DNA from: SAR202 cluster bacterium
Lineage (GTDB): Bacteria; Chloroflexota; Dehalococcoidia; Lucifugimonadales; VXLM01
Assembly (NCBI GenBank): GCA_022448725.1
Contig: JAKUTR010000001.1
Location: 123,918 to 187,917, forward strand
Length of the DNA stretch: 64,000 nt
Direction of reading: 5' to 3'
Below are positions 46,769 to 54,764 of this stretch, in pieces. Numbering within the stretch: position 1 is the stretch's first letter; each line of letters opens with the position of its first letter. Position numbers and translations under genes: made by a program. The notes beneath the pieces were generated by a model that saw only the letters and a program-made list of their open reading frames with translations, had not been told where the DNA came from and did not search any database.

Positions 46769-47026
46769 ATGATACAACAGTGGCAACCAAGCTTAACGAT
46801 ATCTATTCCGCTGGCGATACTTATTCCCGCTGCTTCGGTGGTATGTGTTCTAACATTTGCCATCGGTCTGGGTGTAGTCTTCACAACGTTGTATGTGAAC
46901 ACCCCCTTGAAGGAGTGGGCAGTTATCGCCCTCGGGATGATGCTTACAGTTGGTGTACCTGTGTTGGCAGCATTGCTAGAGTGGAGGATGAGCGACAAGG
47001 TAGAGTGGAGGATGAGCGACGACTAG
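46769..47026 (+). CDS. Small membrane protein of the oxidase operon, unknown function
   Basis: The protein has 85 residues with two hydrophobic segments (about 11-43 and 49-68). ATG 46769 lies 11 nt after ctaG. I do not recognise it. The last residues are a tandem repeat (EWRMSD twice), caused by a 24-bp duplication. Position suggests a role in oxidase assembly or stability, or none. Confidence 0.6.
   Translation: MIQQWQPSLTISIPLAILIPAASVVCVLTFAIGLGVVFTTLYVNTPLKEWAVIALGMMLTVGVPVLAALLEWRMSDKVEWRMSDD
46977..47020 (+). repeat. 24-bp-period tandem duplication at the end of the small membrane protein gene
   Basis: A 20-nt unit at 46977-46996 recurs exactly at 47001-47020, separated by AAGG. Both copies contain GGAGGATGAGCG, so each offers a Shine-Dalgarno-like GGAGG overlapping an ATG. 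It lies just upstream of the SCO gene, whose start is unclear. Confidence 0.85.
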
Positions 47027-47084
47027 CAGTCGGGATTACAAAGGGTTTAATGCCCTATCTGGTATTGCCGCTTTTTTAGCTCTG

Positions 47085-47717
47085 GTGGTGTTGATCAACT
47101 GCACTACGACGCGGCAACCTAAGGCCGAAGGGTTTCGAGGGACTGTGCTGACGTCTAATGCCCCAGCCCCGGGATTTGAACTTACAGACCATCTGGGCAA
47201 ATCTGCAGACCTTTTCCAGTACAACGATGGTAAGGTCGTGCTTCTGACCTTCCTGTATACCTATTGCCCCGATATATGCCCAATTGTGACCTTTAAGATG
47301 AAGAGTATTTATACCCTTCTTGGAACTGATGCAAAAAATGTTTCCATTGTTGCAATTAGTGTTGATCCGGAGCGTGACACCGTTGAAAGAGCGTATGAGT
47401 ACTCTGTAGATTGGGGTATGGCTGATAAATGGAGCTATCTTGTGGGGGCCGAGAGCCAATTGGAGCCCGTGTGGGCTTCCTATTTTGTCAATTCTGTGAT
47501 TGGTGAGTCATATCGGCCTTACACAGTTTCGAATCTGGGCGAGGTTCCTGACGTAAAAGGCGTCGATGCGCTTAGTAGAGATATAGCGTTACGGTACACA
47601 GTAAACCACCAGGCACCGCTCTATTTAATTGATCGAGACGGGGTTATGCGAGTATTGCACACGCTACCAATTGACGCGGAGGACGTAGTTAGTGATCTAC
47701 AAACCCTACTTGACTGA
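47085..47717 (+). CDS. SCO1/SenC family copper chaperone
   Basis: The thioredoxin-like fold has CPDIC with C61 and C65, and the metal-binding histidine in VNHQAP; these bind copper for CuA assembly in ctaC. The start is uncertain. GTG 47085 is the first standard codon but falls inside a hydrophobic signal segment; the frame is open back to 47016 and encodes SSRDYKGFNALSGIAAFLA before it, without ATG, GTG or TTG. A second frame upstream (from GTG 47005 or ATG 47050) would join through a -1 shift at the six-T run 47072-47077. A cysteine just after the hydrophobic stretch suggests a lipoprotein. Confidence 0.85.
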   Translation: MVLINCTTTRQPKAEGFRGTVLTSNAPAPGFELTDHLGKSADLFQYNDGKVVLLTFLYTYCPDICPIVTFKMKSIYTLLGTDAKNVSIVAISVDPERDTVERAYEYSVDWGMADKWSYLVGAESQLEPVWASYFVNSVIGESYRPYTVSNLGEVPDVKGVDALSRDIALRYTVNHQAPLYLIDRDGVMRVLHTLPIDAEDVVSDLQTLLD

Positions 47718-47737
47718 CCTTAGTTCGCGACTCTTTG

Positions 47738-47758
47738 CCCTTGAGGGCGTCCTCAGGG
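47738..47758. terminator. Possible bidirectional terminator hairpin between SCO and rplT
   Basis: CCCTTGAGG (47738-47746), loop GCGT, CCTCAGGG (47751-47758) forms an 8-bp stem with one bulged base. It lies between convergent genes. There is only a short TTATT after it on the + strand and no clear T tract on the minus strand, so termination is not certain. Confidence 0.35.
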
Positions 47759-47768
47759 TTATTGAACT

Positions 47769-48128
47769 CTAGCCAGCCGGTTCTAATTGAGCCTTGGCTA
47801 CGATTGCAGAGAAGCCTTCTGGATCACTGACGGCCAGATCGGACAACATCTTTCGATTGATCTCAATACCCGCGCGTTTTAGACCATGGATCAATTTACT
47901 GTATGACATTCCATTGGCACGTGCAGCGGCGTTGATACGGATATTCCATAATCGGCGGAGATCACCTTTTTTCGCCTTGCGGTGGGCGTAGGAATAGCTC
48001 AGCGCGTGCAGCATGGACTCATTTGCCTGCTTTATCAGGCGATGACGTCCACCAACATGGCCTTTCGTCATCTTGAGGATTTTCTTGTGTCGTCGGCGGG
48101 CAGTGACGCCCCTTTTTATACGTGCCAC
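47769..48128 (-). CDS. rplT: 50S ribosomal protein L20
   Basis: The protein has 119 residues starting at GTG 48128. RVKRG-like N-terminus MARIKRGVTARRRHKKILK, HRLIKQA and RLWNIRINAAAR are characteristic. It binds 23S rRNA early in 50S assembly and represses its own operon by binding the leader in several bacteria. Last gene of infC-rpmI-rplT. Confidence 0.97.
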   Translation of the reverse strand: MARIKRGVTARRRHKKILKMTKGHVGGRHRLIKQANESMLHALSYSYAHRKAKKGDLRRLWNIRINAAARANGMSYSKLIHGLKRAGIEINRKMLSDLAVSDPEGFSAIVAKAQLEPAG

Positions 48129-48139
48129 GTAATTCTCTC

Positions 48140-48346
48140 CTACTTAGTAGATCCGTGGGGAAGTAAACGCTTAATTTTTGGTGTGTCTGATGGGCTGCCG
48201 GGAACCATTTGCGAAAATTGGCGGAGGGTCCGCTTAGCCTTGCGGCGGCGGAAATGGCCGCGGTTGCGCTTCATCCGCATTAACTTCCCATTCTTAGTTA
48301 TCTTGAATCGGGCGGCTGCCCCTTTATGCGTCTTAAGCTTCGGCAC
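48140..48346 (-). CDS. rpmI: 50S ribosomal protein L35
   Basis: The protein has 68 residues. MPKLKTHKGAAARF and a basic tail are diagnostic. It starts at GTG 48346, 14 nt inside the end of infC, with AAGGAGAAGG upstream, so it is translationally coupled to infC. Confidence 0.96.
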   Translation of the reverse strand: MPKLKTHKGAAARFKITKNGKLMRMKRNRGHFRRRKAKRTLRQFSQMVPGSPSDTPKIKRLLPHGSTK

Positions 48347-48908
48347 CAGCCTTCTCCTTCTGGCCTTCTTCCTTTTGCTTTTTCGAGGAACCCTTGATCG
48401 GCGCTAGGATCATCGCAAGAAATCTTCCCTCAAACGAAGGAGCCTTTTCCATTGTGGCATCCTCAACCAGATTTTCCGTGACACGCTTCAATACCGCAGC
48501 TCCCACTTCTGGATGGGTGATTTCTCGACCTCTAAACCTCACCGAGACTCGCACCTTGGACCCTTCACCGAGTAGACGTCTAATGAGGCGCGTTTTCGAT
48601 TCGAGATCGTGGTCGCCAATGCGGGTCTGCATTCTGACTTCTCGCACTTCGTTGTTGGAGTTTGCACGCTGAGTCTTACGGGCTTCGCGTTCCCGGCGAG
48701 TGGCCTCGTACCGGAATTTACCATAGTCCATCAGACGACAGACAGGAGGCTTGCCAGCGGGGGCTACCTCGACCAAATCAAGACCCCTCTCCTGCGACAG
48801 GATCAATGCTTGACGTGTCGGCATAACGCCGAGTTGTTCTCCGCGTTCGTCTACGACCCGTACCTCAGGGATACGGATGCGCTCATTAATTCGATATTCT
48901 TTTGGTAT
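48333..48908 (-). CDS. infC: Translation initiation factor IF-3, probable ATA start
   Basis: YRINERIRIPEVRVVDERGEQLGV is the IF-3 N-terminal domain start, and the C-terminal domain with a charged extension (KKQKEEGQKEK) follows. The frame runs back to ATG 49037, but a good promoter at 48963-48991 would start transcription near 48956, excluding that codon. GAGAGG followed by ATA at 48908 gives 191 residues beginning MPKEYRINE. Rare start codons are the rule for infC because IF-3 itself rejects them and so controls its own synthesis. The factor prevents subunit joining and checks initiator tRNA. Confidence 0.93.
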   Translation of the reverse strand: MPKEYRINERIRIPEVRVVDERGEQLGVMPTRQALILSQERGLDLVEVAPAGKPPVCRLMDYGKFRYEATRREREARKTQRANSNNEVREVRMQTRIGDHDLESKTRLIRRLLGEGSKVRVSVRFRGREITHPEVGAAVLKRVTENLVEDATMEKAPSFEGRFLAMILAPIKGSSKKQKEEGQKEKAGAEA

Positions 48909-48930
48909 CCCAACACCTCTCGATGATATT

Positions 48931-48946
48931 GCGCTATATATAGCGC
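48931..48946 (-). repeat. Perfect palindrome in the infC leader
   Basis: The 16 bases form a perfect self-complementary sequence (GCGCTATA repeated in inverse). In the infC transcript it lies about 23 nt before the ATA start and could fold with the Shine-Dalgarno region, or be bound by a dimeric protein. Confidence 0.6.
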
Positions 48947-48962
48947 GCTTGAACAGGCGCTC

Positions 48963-48991
48963 AATATAGCATAAAAACACAGGATGATCAA
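48963..48991 (-). promoter_or_regulatory. Sigma70-like promoter of infC-rpmI-rplT
   Basis: On the minus strand TTGATC (48991-48986) and TATATT (48968-48963) are 17 nt apart. The start of transcription would be near 48956, leaving a leader of about 48 nt before ATA 48908. Confidence 0.6.
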
Positions 48992-49349
48992 TAGATTGAT
49001 ACACTGTGAGTCGCATGGTATCCACGTCCTCGGTCAACGGGGTAACCAGTAGTTGAGGATTTATTTTTGCGGATAGTTCTTTGGCAGGAATTGGGGATTC
49101 TTACTGATCGGCTACACCAAAGCTGTTGATAAATTGGTCCGACTGGGAGGATTCAGGCGTTGTGTGTACTACATGAATCCCTGAAATGGAGGGTTCTGTA
49201 ATTGCCCCTAGACGATAAGTTTATGTTGGCCCATATCCATGTTGGTCCATATCAATGATATGATCTGAAGGTTGTGGAACTAGTATAAAAGGGTCTGGAG
49301 TGTCAGTGTCATTATAGGCAGTGGGCCCGGATCCTAAATGGAGGTTTTT
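48992..49349. other. Gene-free region between the divergent infC and moxR operons, with repeats
   Basis: No gene is seen. It holds an inverted repeat GGATTCA (49149-49155) / TGAATCC (49174-49180), a 15-nt direct repeat with one mismatch and 16-nt period (49223-49237 and 49239-49253, containing TGTTGG-CCATATC), and a palindrome ATATCA-A-TGATAT (49249-49261). A TATAAA near 49283 could be a moxR -10, but no matching -35 was found. TGGAGG at 49339-49344 is the moxR Shine-Dalgarno. Confidence 0.6.
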
Positions 49350-50309
49350 ATGTCAGAGGCTATAGACACAGTCCGTGTACAAGAGATGGCCGCGAAGATT
49401 CGAGAGAATGTTCAAAAGGTCATAGTGGGTAAAGACGAAGCAATCAATATGTCTTTGGTGGCTCTTTTATGTAAGGGGCACCTGCTGATGGAGGATGTCC
49501 CTGGTACCGGTAAAACGACGATGGCAAAGGCATTGGCACAGTCGCTTGGTTGCGATTTTCATCGAATACAGTGTACTCCTGACCTGATGCCTACAGATGT
49601 CCTCGGAGTAAATTTTTACAACCAAAAAAACTCTGAATTCGAATTTCGGCCTGGTCCCATTTTTAGTCAAGTTGTACTGACGGATGAGATAAATCGCGCA
49701 ACTCCACGGACACAATCATCGCTACTTGAGGCGATGCAGGAGCGCCAGGTCACTGTTGATGGTGTGACGTCAACGCTTTCAGAGCCTTTTCTCGTTATGG
49801 CTACGCAAAACCCGGTTGAGATGGAGGGCACGTTTCCTCTGCCTGAGGCACAACTCGACAGGTTTATGCTTCGTGTGGAGATAGGCTACCCGACTGCAGA
49901 CGAAGAGGCGAGCATCTATTCTCGCTTTGAAAAGGACACAATCCCCCCGATCTTGGAAGCAGTGACCTCTGCAGAGGAGCTCGCAGTGCTACAAGGATTG
50001 CCTCCTAATGTGCGTGTTGAAGAAAATGTTCGTGACTATATTGTGGCTTTGATCACGGGTACTCGTGATAACGATAGTTTTGCTTTGGGAGCTAGCCCTC
50101 GTGCGGGATTAGCGTTGTACAAAGCCTCTCAAGCGTGGGCTGCGATAGATGGTCGGGATTACGTCACGCCTGATGATGTCAAAAAGATGGCTCGATCCGT
50201 GTTACCACATCGGATGATTTTGGCATCAGCGGCTCGCCTACGAGGGAGTTCCGCAGAACAAGTCGTCGACGAAATGCTTACGACTGTTCCGGTCCCGATC
50301 GAGAGGTAG
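49350..50309 (+). CDS. MoxR family AAA+ ATPase
   Basis: I chose ATG 49350, because the upstream ATG 49338 overlaps the Shine-Dalgarno TGGAGG. The protein has 319 residues. Walker A is GTGKT at 52-56, Walker B contains LTDEINRA, and ATQNPVEMEGTFPLPEAQLDRF is the MoxR sensor/arginine region. MoxR proteins act as chaperones that load metal cofactors or activate partners with von Willebrand-like domains, usually the DUF58 protein encoded next to them, as here 4 nt downstream. Confidence 0.93.
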   Translation: MSEAIDTVRVQEMAAKIRENVQKVIVGKDEAINMSLVALLCKGHLLMEDVPGTGKTTMAKALAQSLGCDFHRIQCTPDLMPTDVLGVNFYNQKNSEFEFRPGPIFSQVVLTDEINRATPRTQSSLLEAMQERQVTVDGVTSTLSEPFLVMATQNPVEMEGTFPLPEAQLDRFMLRVEIGYPTADEEASIYSRFEKDTIPPILEAVTSAEELAVLQGLPPNVRVEENVRDYIVALITGTRDNDSFALGASPRAGLALYKASQAWAAIDGRDYVTPDDVKKMARSVLPHRMILASAARLRGSSAEQVVDEMLTTVPVPIER

Positions 50310-50313
50310 TACT

Positions 50314-51681
50314 GTGCCGAACCAAAGCCTTGATAGCCTGTACCCCATAAAGATTGATTCAGGGGACAGGCGCTGGCAGATAATATGGGCTGTATTCTTT
50401 TCGATTCTGCTGATCACTAGTTTGACAGCAGCTCATAGCCTAGGCATCGTTTTTGGGGTGCTAGGCCTTAGTGCCTTTGGGCTTGGGTGGGCATGGAATC
50501 GGCTTGCACTCAGGCGTATTTTCTACGAAAGGAACTTCTCCCAAGATCGGTTTTTCTACGGTGATGATATCTATCTTGAAATTGTCCTAACGAATCGAAA
50601 GCCAGTGCCGTTAGCCTGGATTAAGATTGAGGACGATTTGCCCATAGGCTTAGCGACCACCGATGGAGAGTTACGGCGTAATCTAACGAGTGGTATCGAT
50701 TCGCTTCAAATTGCTTCAGCTGCTGCTTGGTATGAACGTATCCGGTGGAAGTATGAGCTACAGGTTTCAGGGCGTGGTGAATACAAAATCGGCCCTGCTC
50801 GAGTTGATAGTGGAGACCCCTTTGGATTCCTGCGTAGCCAATTGACGATAACAAAAAATGATGGGTTGATTGTGTATCCGAAAGTGTATCCCATGGAACA
50901 GCTGGGAATTCTTCCGGCTAGACCTCTGGGAGATATTCGGGGTGGGATTGAAATTTTCCCGGATCCTTCCAGGCCTGCGGGGATACGTGATTATCAACTG
51001 GGAGACCCCTTAAAAACCGTAGATTGGAAGACTACTGCTCGTGTGGGCAAGCTGATGGTCAAGACTTTTGAGCCGAGTTCATACCATACGGTGATCTTAG
51101 CTGTGGCGGTTGATACGGCAGAGCCATACTGGATGTCGGAATCACCTGACAATCTTGAGCGAGTAATATCTGTCGCTGCGTCGATGGCAATCTATATTGG
51201 CGGTATGGAATACTCGATCGGCTTGTATTCTAATGACATGCCACTGGCACCAGGCAGGTCAATGACGATACCTCCAGCTAGTGAGCCAGAGCATCTTCAG
51301 AATGTGCTTACATCCTTAGCTCTTACCCGAACTTTCGCTTTAGGCCGGATGGCCAATGAATTGGCTGAACATTCGAGAAAATTCCCTTATGGTGCAACAA
51401 TTGTTCTTTGTACCCATCTGATCACCGAAGAGATGTCCGAAACTCTTCGTGATCTGAAGCGTCGTGGTTTTCGCCTTATGGTTCTCTACACTGGCGAGGA
51501 AGAGTTGGCCGGTAACCTACCAGACGGAATTGCCTTTCACCCACTGAGAGAGCATATCGACCGTCTTGAAGCTGAGGGTGGCGAGATCCGACCTGCCGAA
51601 ACTGCGCCCGGATCTCAGCACAGCGAAGATACCCAGAATTTACAGGAAGATCAGGAAGAGGCAACCATTGGGGCTAACTAA
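50314..51681 (+). CDS. DUF58 domain protein
   Basis: The protein has 455 residues starting at GTG 50314. Two hydrophobic helices lie at about 22-63. The central segment GIRDYQLGDPLKTVDWKTTAR is the DUF58 signature and is followed by a von Willebrand factor A-like region. The acidic glutamine-rich tail has no obvious fold. It is normally paired with MoxR, which is thought to act on it. Its end overlaps the next gene by 14 nt. Confidence 0.9.
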   Translation: MPNQSLDSLYPIKIDSGDRRWQIIWAVFFSILLITSLTAAHSLGIVFGVLGLSAFGLGWAWNRLALRRIFYERNFSQDRFFYGDDIYLEIVLTNRKPVPLAWIKIEDDLPIGLATTDGELRRNLTSGIDSLQIASAAAWYERIRWKYELQVSGRGEYKIGPARVDSGDPFGFLRSQLTITKNDGLIVYPKVYPMEQLGILPARPLGDIRGGIEIFPDPSRPAGIRDYQLGDPLKTVDWKTTARVGKLMVKTFEPSSYHTVILAVAVDTAEPYWMSESPDNLERVISVAASMAIYIGGMEYSIGLYSNDMPLAPGRSMTIPPASEPEHLQNVLTSLALTRTFALGRMANELAEHSRKFPYGATIVLCTHLITEEMSETLRDLKRRGFRLMVLYTGEEELAGNLPDGIAFHPLREHIDRLEAEGGEIRPAETAPGSQHSEDTQNLQEDQEEATIGAN

Positions 51682-53347
51682 GAACAGGGTAGTTCTCGCT
51701 AGCCTAGTTCTCACGGAAACGGCGTGGTTCTACGCTTTTGCGAGCGTAATGGGAGCTGCTGGTTCCGCTGGCGGGAGTCCTCTAGGTTACTTCACTCTAA
51801 TAGGGCTACTTAGCGTTACGATCATTGTCTTTAGCTACGTCCGTTGGCGGGATTTTGAGGGGCATGAGATTGCCTATGCAGTAGCAATCATTTCGATGGT
51901 CTCTTTGGTTTATCTTGCCGTCGCACACCACATAGTTCCGGGTGAATTCAACCTTGGTTGGATCCTTCGAATGCGCGAGTATTATCTACCTGAGGGTTAT
52001 GCTCTCCGAGGTATAGCAGGGACACTGATAGGGCTCGGTGTGATAGTGCGCGGGATACGCCTGGTGCTCCTTCAAGTTCCGGATAAAAGCTTTAATCTGA
52101 CTTTCCGTGTCGGCCTCTTCTTTATGGGAGTATCCGCCATTGTCGACATTATTCTTGCTGAGCAGCTCAATGTTTTCATTTTCATGGTCATATTCTTTGC
52201 GGCTGGCTTGGCGGGTCTCAATCTAGGGCACTTGGTACCTGAGTCGGCGGCATCAGCTAAGGCTCGCACTTGGCAGAGAATCATCGGAGGAGGTGTAGGA
52301 GGGGTCATTCTGATTGCGTTGTTTGTGACCGCGATCAATCGAGGTATCTTCTCGATTGTCACAGATCCTTTGCAATCATTCTTTTTACAGACAGCACGGG
52401 GGCTTGCGATCATTGTCGGTGTTCCGCTACTACTTATTTACGAACGGATCAACAGGGCGTACGAAAGTTTCTTTGGTGATGAAGAATTCATCTCAGAATT
52501 TGGCAGTGGCCAGGGGTGGAGTTCCGAAACTTCGACGAAGGCACTGAACTACACTACTACATCAGAATATGACCATAGTGGTAGCTTCTCCAATGCATTC
52601 ATGGAGGACCCGGAGCTACTGACTCGCATTTTCGTGTGGATTTTTATCGTTTTCATCGTTGTTATCGTAGCTTCCTTCCTGTTCCTGTTACTACGTAAGC
52701 TTGTCCCTGAGTCGATTAGTGATTCGCTTGGCAGCAGAGAGTCTATATCAGAAGAATTAGACATCGGATCGGATCTTTGGGAATTCTTCCGAAACTTAAT
52801 CCCTAATTTTGGGTTCAACCGGGGGGGGCGAGGCTTCAATATTCCTAATGGACCACCAGGTTTTATGGCGGCATTACGTATTTACTATGAGATGCTTTCT
52901 ACGGCCAGAAGCCGTAAAGTTAACCGGAGCCCTCACTTAACGCCGACGGAATTTACACCACATCTAGGCACTGTATTCCCAGATGATTTGGTAGGCTCGG
53001 CTACAAATGCTTTTAATCGTGCTCAGTACGGTAACATTCCTGCTTCAGATGAAGAAATAAAAGCTATTGAGGAGTCATATCGTACCCTGAGTAATGCCGA
53101 AGTCGCGGAGCTTCGTAAAAAGCAGGATGATGCCTCAACTCAATCAATGCCGACGCAACCTGTCGAAGAGAATCCTAGTATCTCAGCGGTGGAGGCCACG
53201 ACAAATAGTAGTCCGTACCCTGATGAGACTTTGTGGGAACGGAAACAACCTGCATTGGCAGGCTGTGGGATGGTATTACTGTTTGCCCTATTAGCAGTCT
53301 TAGGTGTTGGATTGATCTTTTTTGCGCTTGTAATATTACCCGGCTAG
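51668..53347 (+). CDS. Polytopic membrane protein with DUF4129-like C-terminal domain
   Basis: TTG 51668 with GGAAGAGG about 6 nt upstream gives 559 residues; the longer frame lies within the DUF58 gene. About nine N-terminal helices are followed by a helix near 345-370, and a cytoplasmic segment AALRIYYEMLSTARSRKVNRSPHLTPTEF typical of DUF4129, then a last helix at the C-terminus. In many bacteria the third gene of this set is a transglutaminase-like TgpA protein; here no Cys-His-Asp transglutaminase core is evident. Role probably envelope-related. Confidence 0.7.
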   Translation: MGLTKNRVVLASLVLTETAWFYAFASVMGAAGSAGGSPLGYFTLIGLLSVTIIVFSYVRWRDFEGHEIAYAVAIISMVSLVYLAVAHHIVPGEFNLGWILRMREYYLPEGYALRGIAGTLIGLGVIVRGIRLVLLQVPDKSFNLTFRVGLFFMGVSAIVDIILAEQLNVFIFMVIFFAAGLAGLNLGHLVPESAASAKARTWQRIIGGGVGGVILIALFVTAINRGIFSIVTDPLQSFFLQTARGLAIIVGVPLLLIYERINRAYESFFGDEEFISEFGSGQGWSSETSTKALNYTTTSEYDHSGSFSNAFMEDPELLTRIFVWIFIVFIVVIVASFLFLLLRKLVPESISDSLGSRESISEELDIGSDLWEFFRNLIPNFGFNRGGRGFNIPNGPPGFMAALRIYYEMLSTARSRKVNRSPHLTPTEFTPHLGTVFPDDLVGSATNAFNRAQYGNIPASDEEIKAIEESYRTLSNAEVAELRKKQDDASTQSMPTQPVEENPSISAVEATTNSSPYPDETLWERKQPALAGCGMVLLFALLAVLGVGLIFFALVILPG

Positions 53348-53356
53348 CAGGTGAAC

Positions 53357-54115
53357 ATGATTCTTGATGGCAAAGTTTGTATGGTGACTGGAGCTGGCAG
53401 CGGTATCGGTCGCACGCCGGCTCTGCATATGGCTCGAGAAGGAGCGACTCTCGTTCTAGTGGGGCGAACCGAAGATAAAGTGGCTAGTGTGGCCGAGTTA
53501 ATACAATCACAGGGCGGAACTGCAACGGCTTATGGTCTTGATGTATCAGACAGGGACTCGATTGTTTCGATGGTGGATCAAGTTGAGAAAATCTATGGGC
53601 GGATTGATGTACTTCTCAATAACGCTGGTCACAGTTCACCCCACCGGCGCCTGCTCAACACTCCGCCTGAAGAGATCGAGAGTGTAATTAGCTCTAATCT
53701 GTTGGGGACGATTTATTGCTCGCAAGCGGTTTTGCCCGGAATGTTAAAGCGTGACAGCGGTACGATTATCAATGTGGCATCAGTGGCAGCCATTGAGCCG
53801 GGATTAATGGGCGGCATGATATACAGTACGGTGAAGGCTTCTATCATCGCATTCACTAAGTTTCTAAATTCCGAGTTCGCTAAAACCAATATCAGGGCTA
53901 CTGTAGTGAGCCCCGGGGAAATTGACACCCCGGCGTTGGATAGGCGACCTGTGCCGCCAAATGAAGAGGGGCGTAAGACCATTTCTGGTCCTGAAGAAGT
54001 CTCTGATCTACTAGTGACTATCGTAGGGCTCCCCCAGCGTACAGCCATACCTGAAGTCATTATTCGGCCTACCTTTGACCGAGACCGCTCCGAAGAGATG
54101 GAAGCCATTCCTTGA
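53357..54115 (+). CDS. Short-chain dehydrogenase/reductase
   Basis: ATG 53357 (AGGTGA directly upstream; GTG 53351 also possible) gives 252 residues. TGAGSGIGR binds the cofactor, NNAG is conserved, and YSTVK gives the catalytic tyrosine and lysine after VASVAA. The pattern is that of FabG/FolM-like classical SDRs. R-T-P follows TGAGSGIG where most have R-A-I/T-A. The substrate is unknown; link to the MoxR set is only positional. Confidence 0.87.
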   Translation: MILDGKVCMVTGAGSGIGRTPALHMAREGATLVLVGRTEDKVASVAELIQSQGGTATAYGLDVSDRDSIVSMVDQVEKIYGRIDVLLNNAGHSSPHRRLLNTPPEEIESVISSNLLGTIYCSQAVLPGMLKRDSGTIINVASVAAIEPGLMGGMIYSTVKASIIAFTKFLNSEFAKTNIRATVVSPGEIDTPALDRRPVPPNEEGRKTISGPEEVSDLLVTIVGLPQRTAIPEVIIRPTFDRDRSEEMEAIP

Positions 54116-54209
54116 TGTTCTCTGAAAATTGGCTTTAAGTAGTCAACTCTACCCAGCTACTGCTTCATACCTCTTTGGAAGTCGATGAAATATGAGATAT
54201 ATGCTGAGT

Positions 54210-54764
54210 TTATGCGAGATCAGGGAAATTTACATTTACTCCGTCCTCGATCTCCACTGCAAAGGTTCGCATGATATTAGCTAACAAGGTGTAGTAGCCG
54301 ACTAGGACAACTAGGTCCAATGTTTGCACAGGGCCAAGTAGGTGTTCGACCGCTTGATATGTGCGGTTAGTCATTTCACCTTTTTGGACGATCTCGCGCG
54401 CAGCTTGCGCGAAAATACCTTCCTTTGCAGGGATTCCCATCGGTGCTCGACCTGATCGGATTGCATCAATGGTGCTAAGGCTTACACCCTCTGAACGCGC
54501 TATCGGTTCGTGCTGTGCCCACTCATAAACTGCGTTCGTCTCCCGGGCGACGCTTAGGATCGTGATCTCGCGAATGATTGGATCGAGCAGTGATTTGAAG
54601 CGAATATACTCTCCCACTGCTGTTACAACCTCAGCAGCATCAGGACTGTTCAGTAAGGTGCGAAATATGTTTAGAACATTGCCACGAGTTTCACTAATGT
54701 GGTCATAGATATGTAGCTTATCTTCGCTTAGTTCCTCTCTAGAAACGTAGGGCAACTTGGCCAT
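54210..54764 (-). CDS. Carboxymuconolactone decarboxylase-like (AhpD-type) protein
   Basis: ATG 54764 overlaps the stop of the previous gene in TGATG and gives 184 residues. The segment LDPIIREITILSVARETNAVYEWAQHEPIA matches the helical core of the carboxymuconolactone decarboxylase family. The usual redox CxxC of AhpD is replaced by NAVYEW, so peroxidase-linked activity is unlikely and a hydrolase or isomerase-like role is more likely. Paired with a RidA-like gene. Confidence 0.82.
   Translation of the reverse strand: MAKLPYVSREELSEDKLHIYDHISETRGNVLNIFRTLLNSPDAAEVVTAVGEYIRFKSLLDPIIREITILSVARETNAVYEWAQHEPIARSEGVSLSTIDAIRSGRAPMGIPAKEGIFAQAAREIVQKGEMTNRTYQAVEHLLGPVQTLDLVVLVGYYTLLANIMRTFAVEIEDGVNVNFPDLA

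Noticed and set aside
46780..47079. Separate 99-codon gene overlapping the small membrane protein
   Set aside because: Its sequence is cysteine-rich without hydrophobic pattern and is out of frame with a better gene; only its last part is discussed as a possible SCO leader frame.
49037..49039. ATG 49037 as infC start
   Set aside because: It lies upstream of the promoter at 48963-48991 and would add 43 residues without an IF-3 counterpart.
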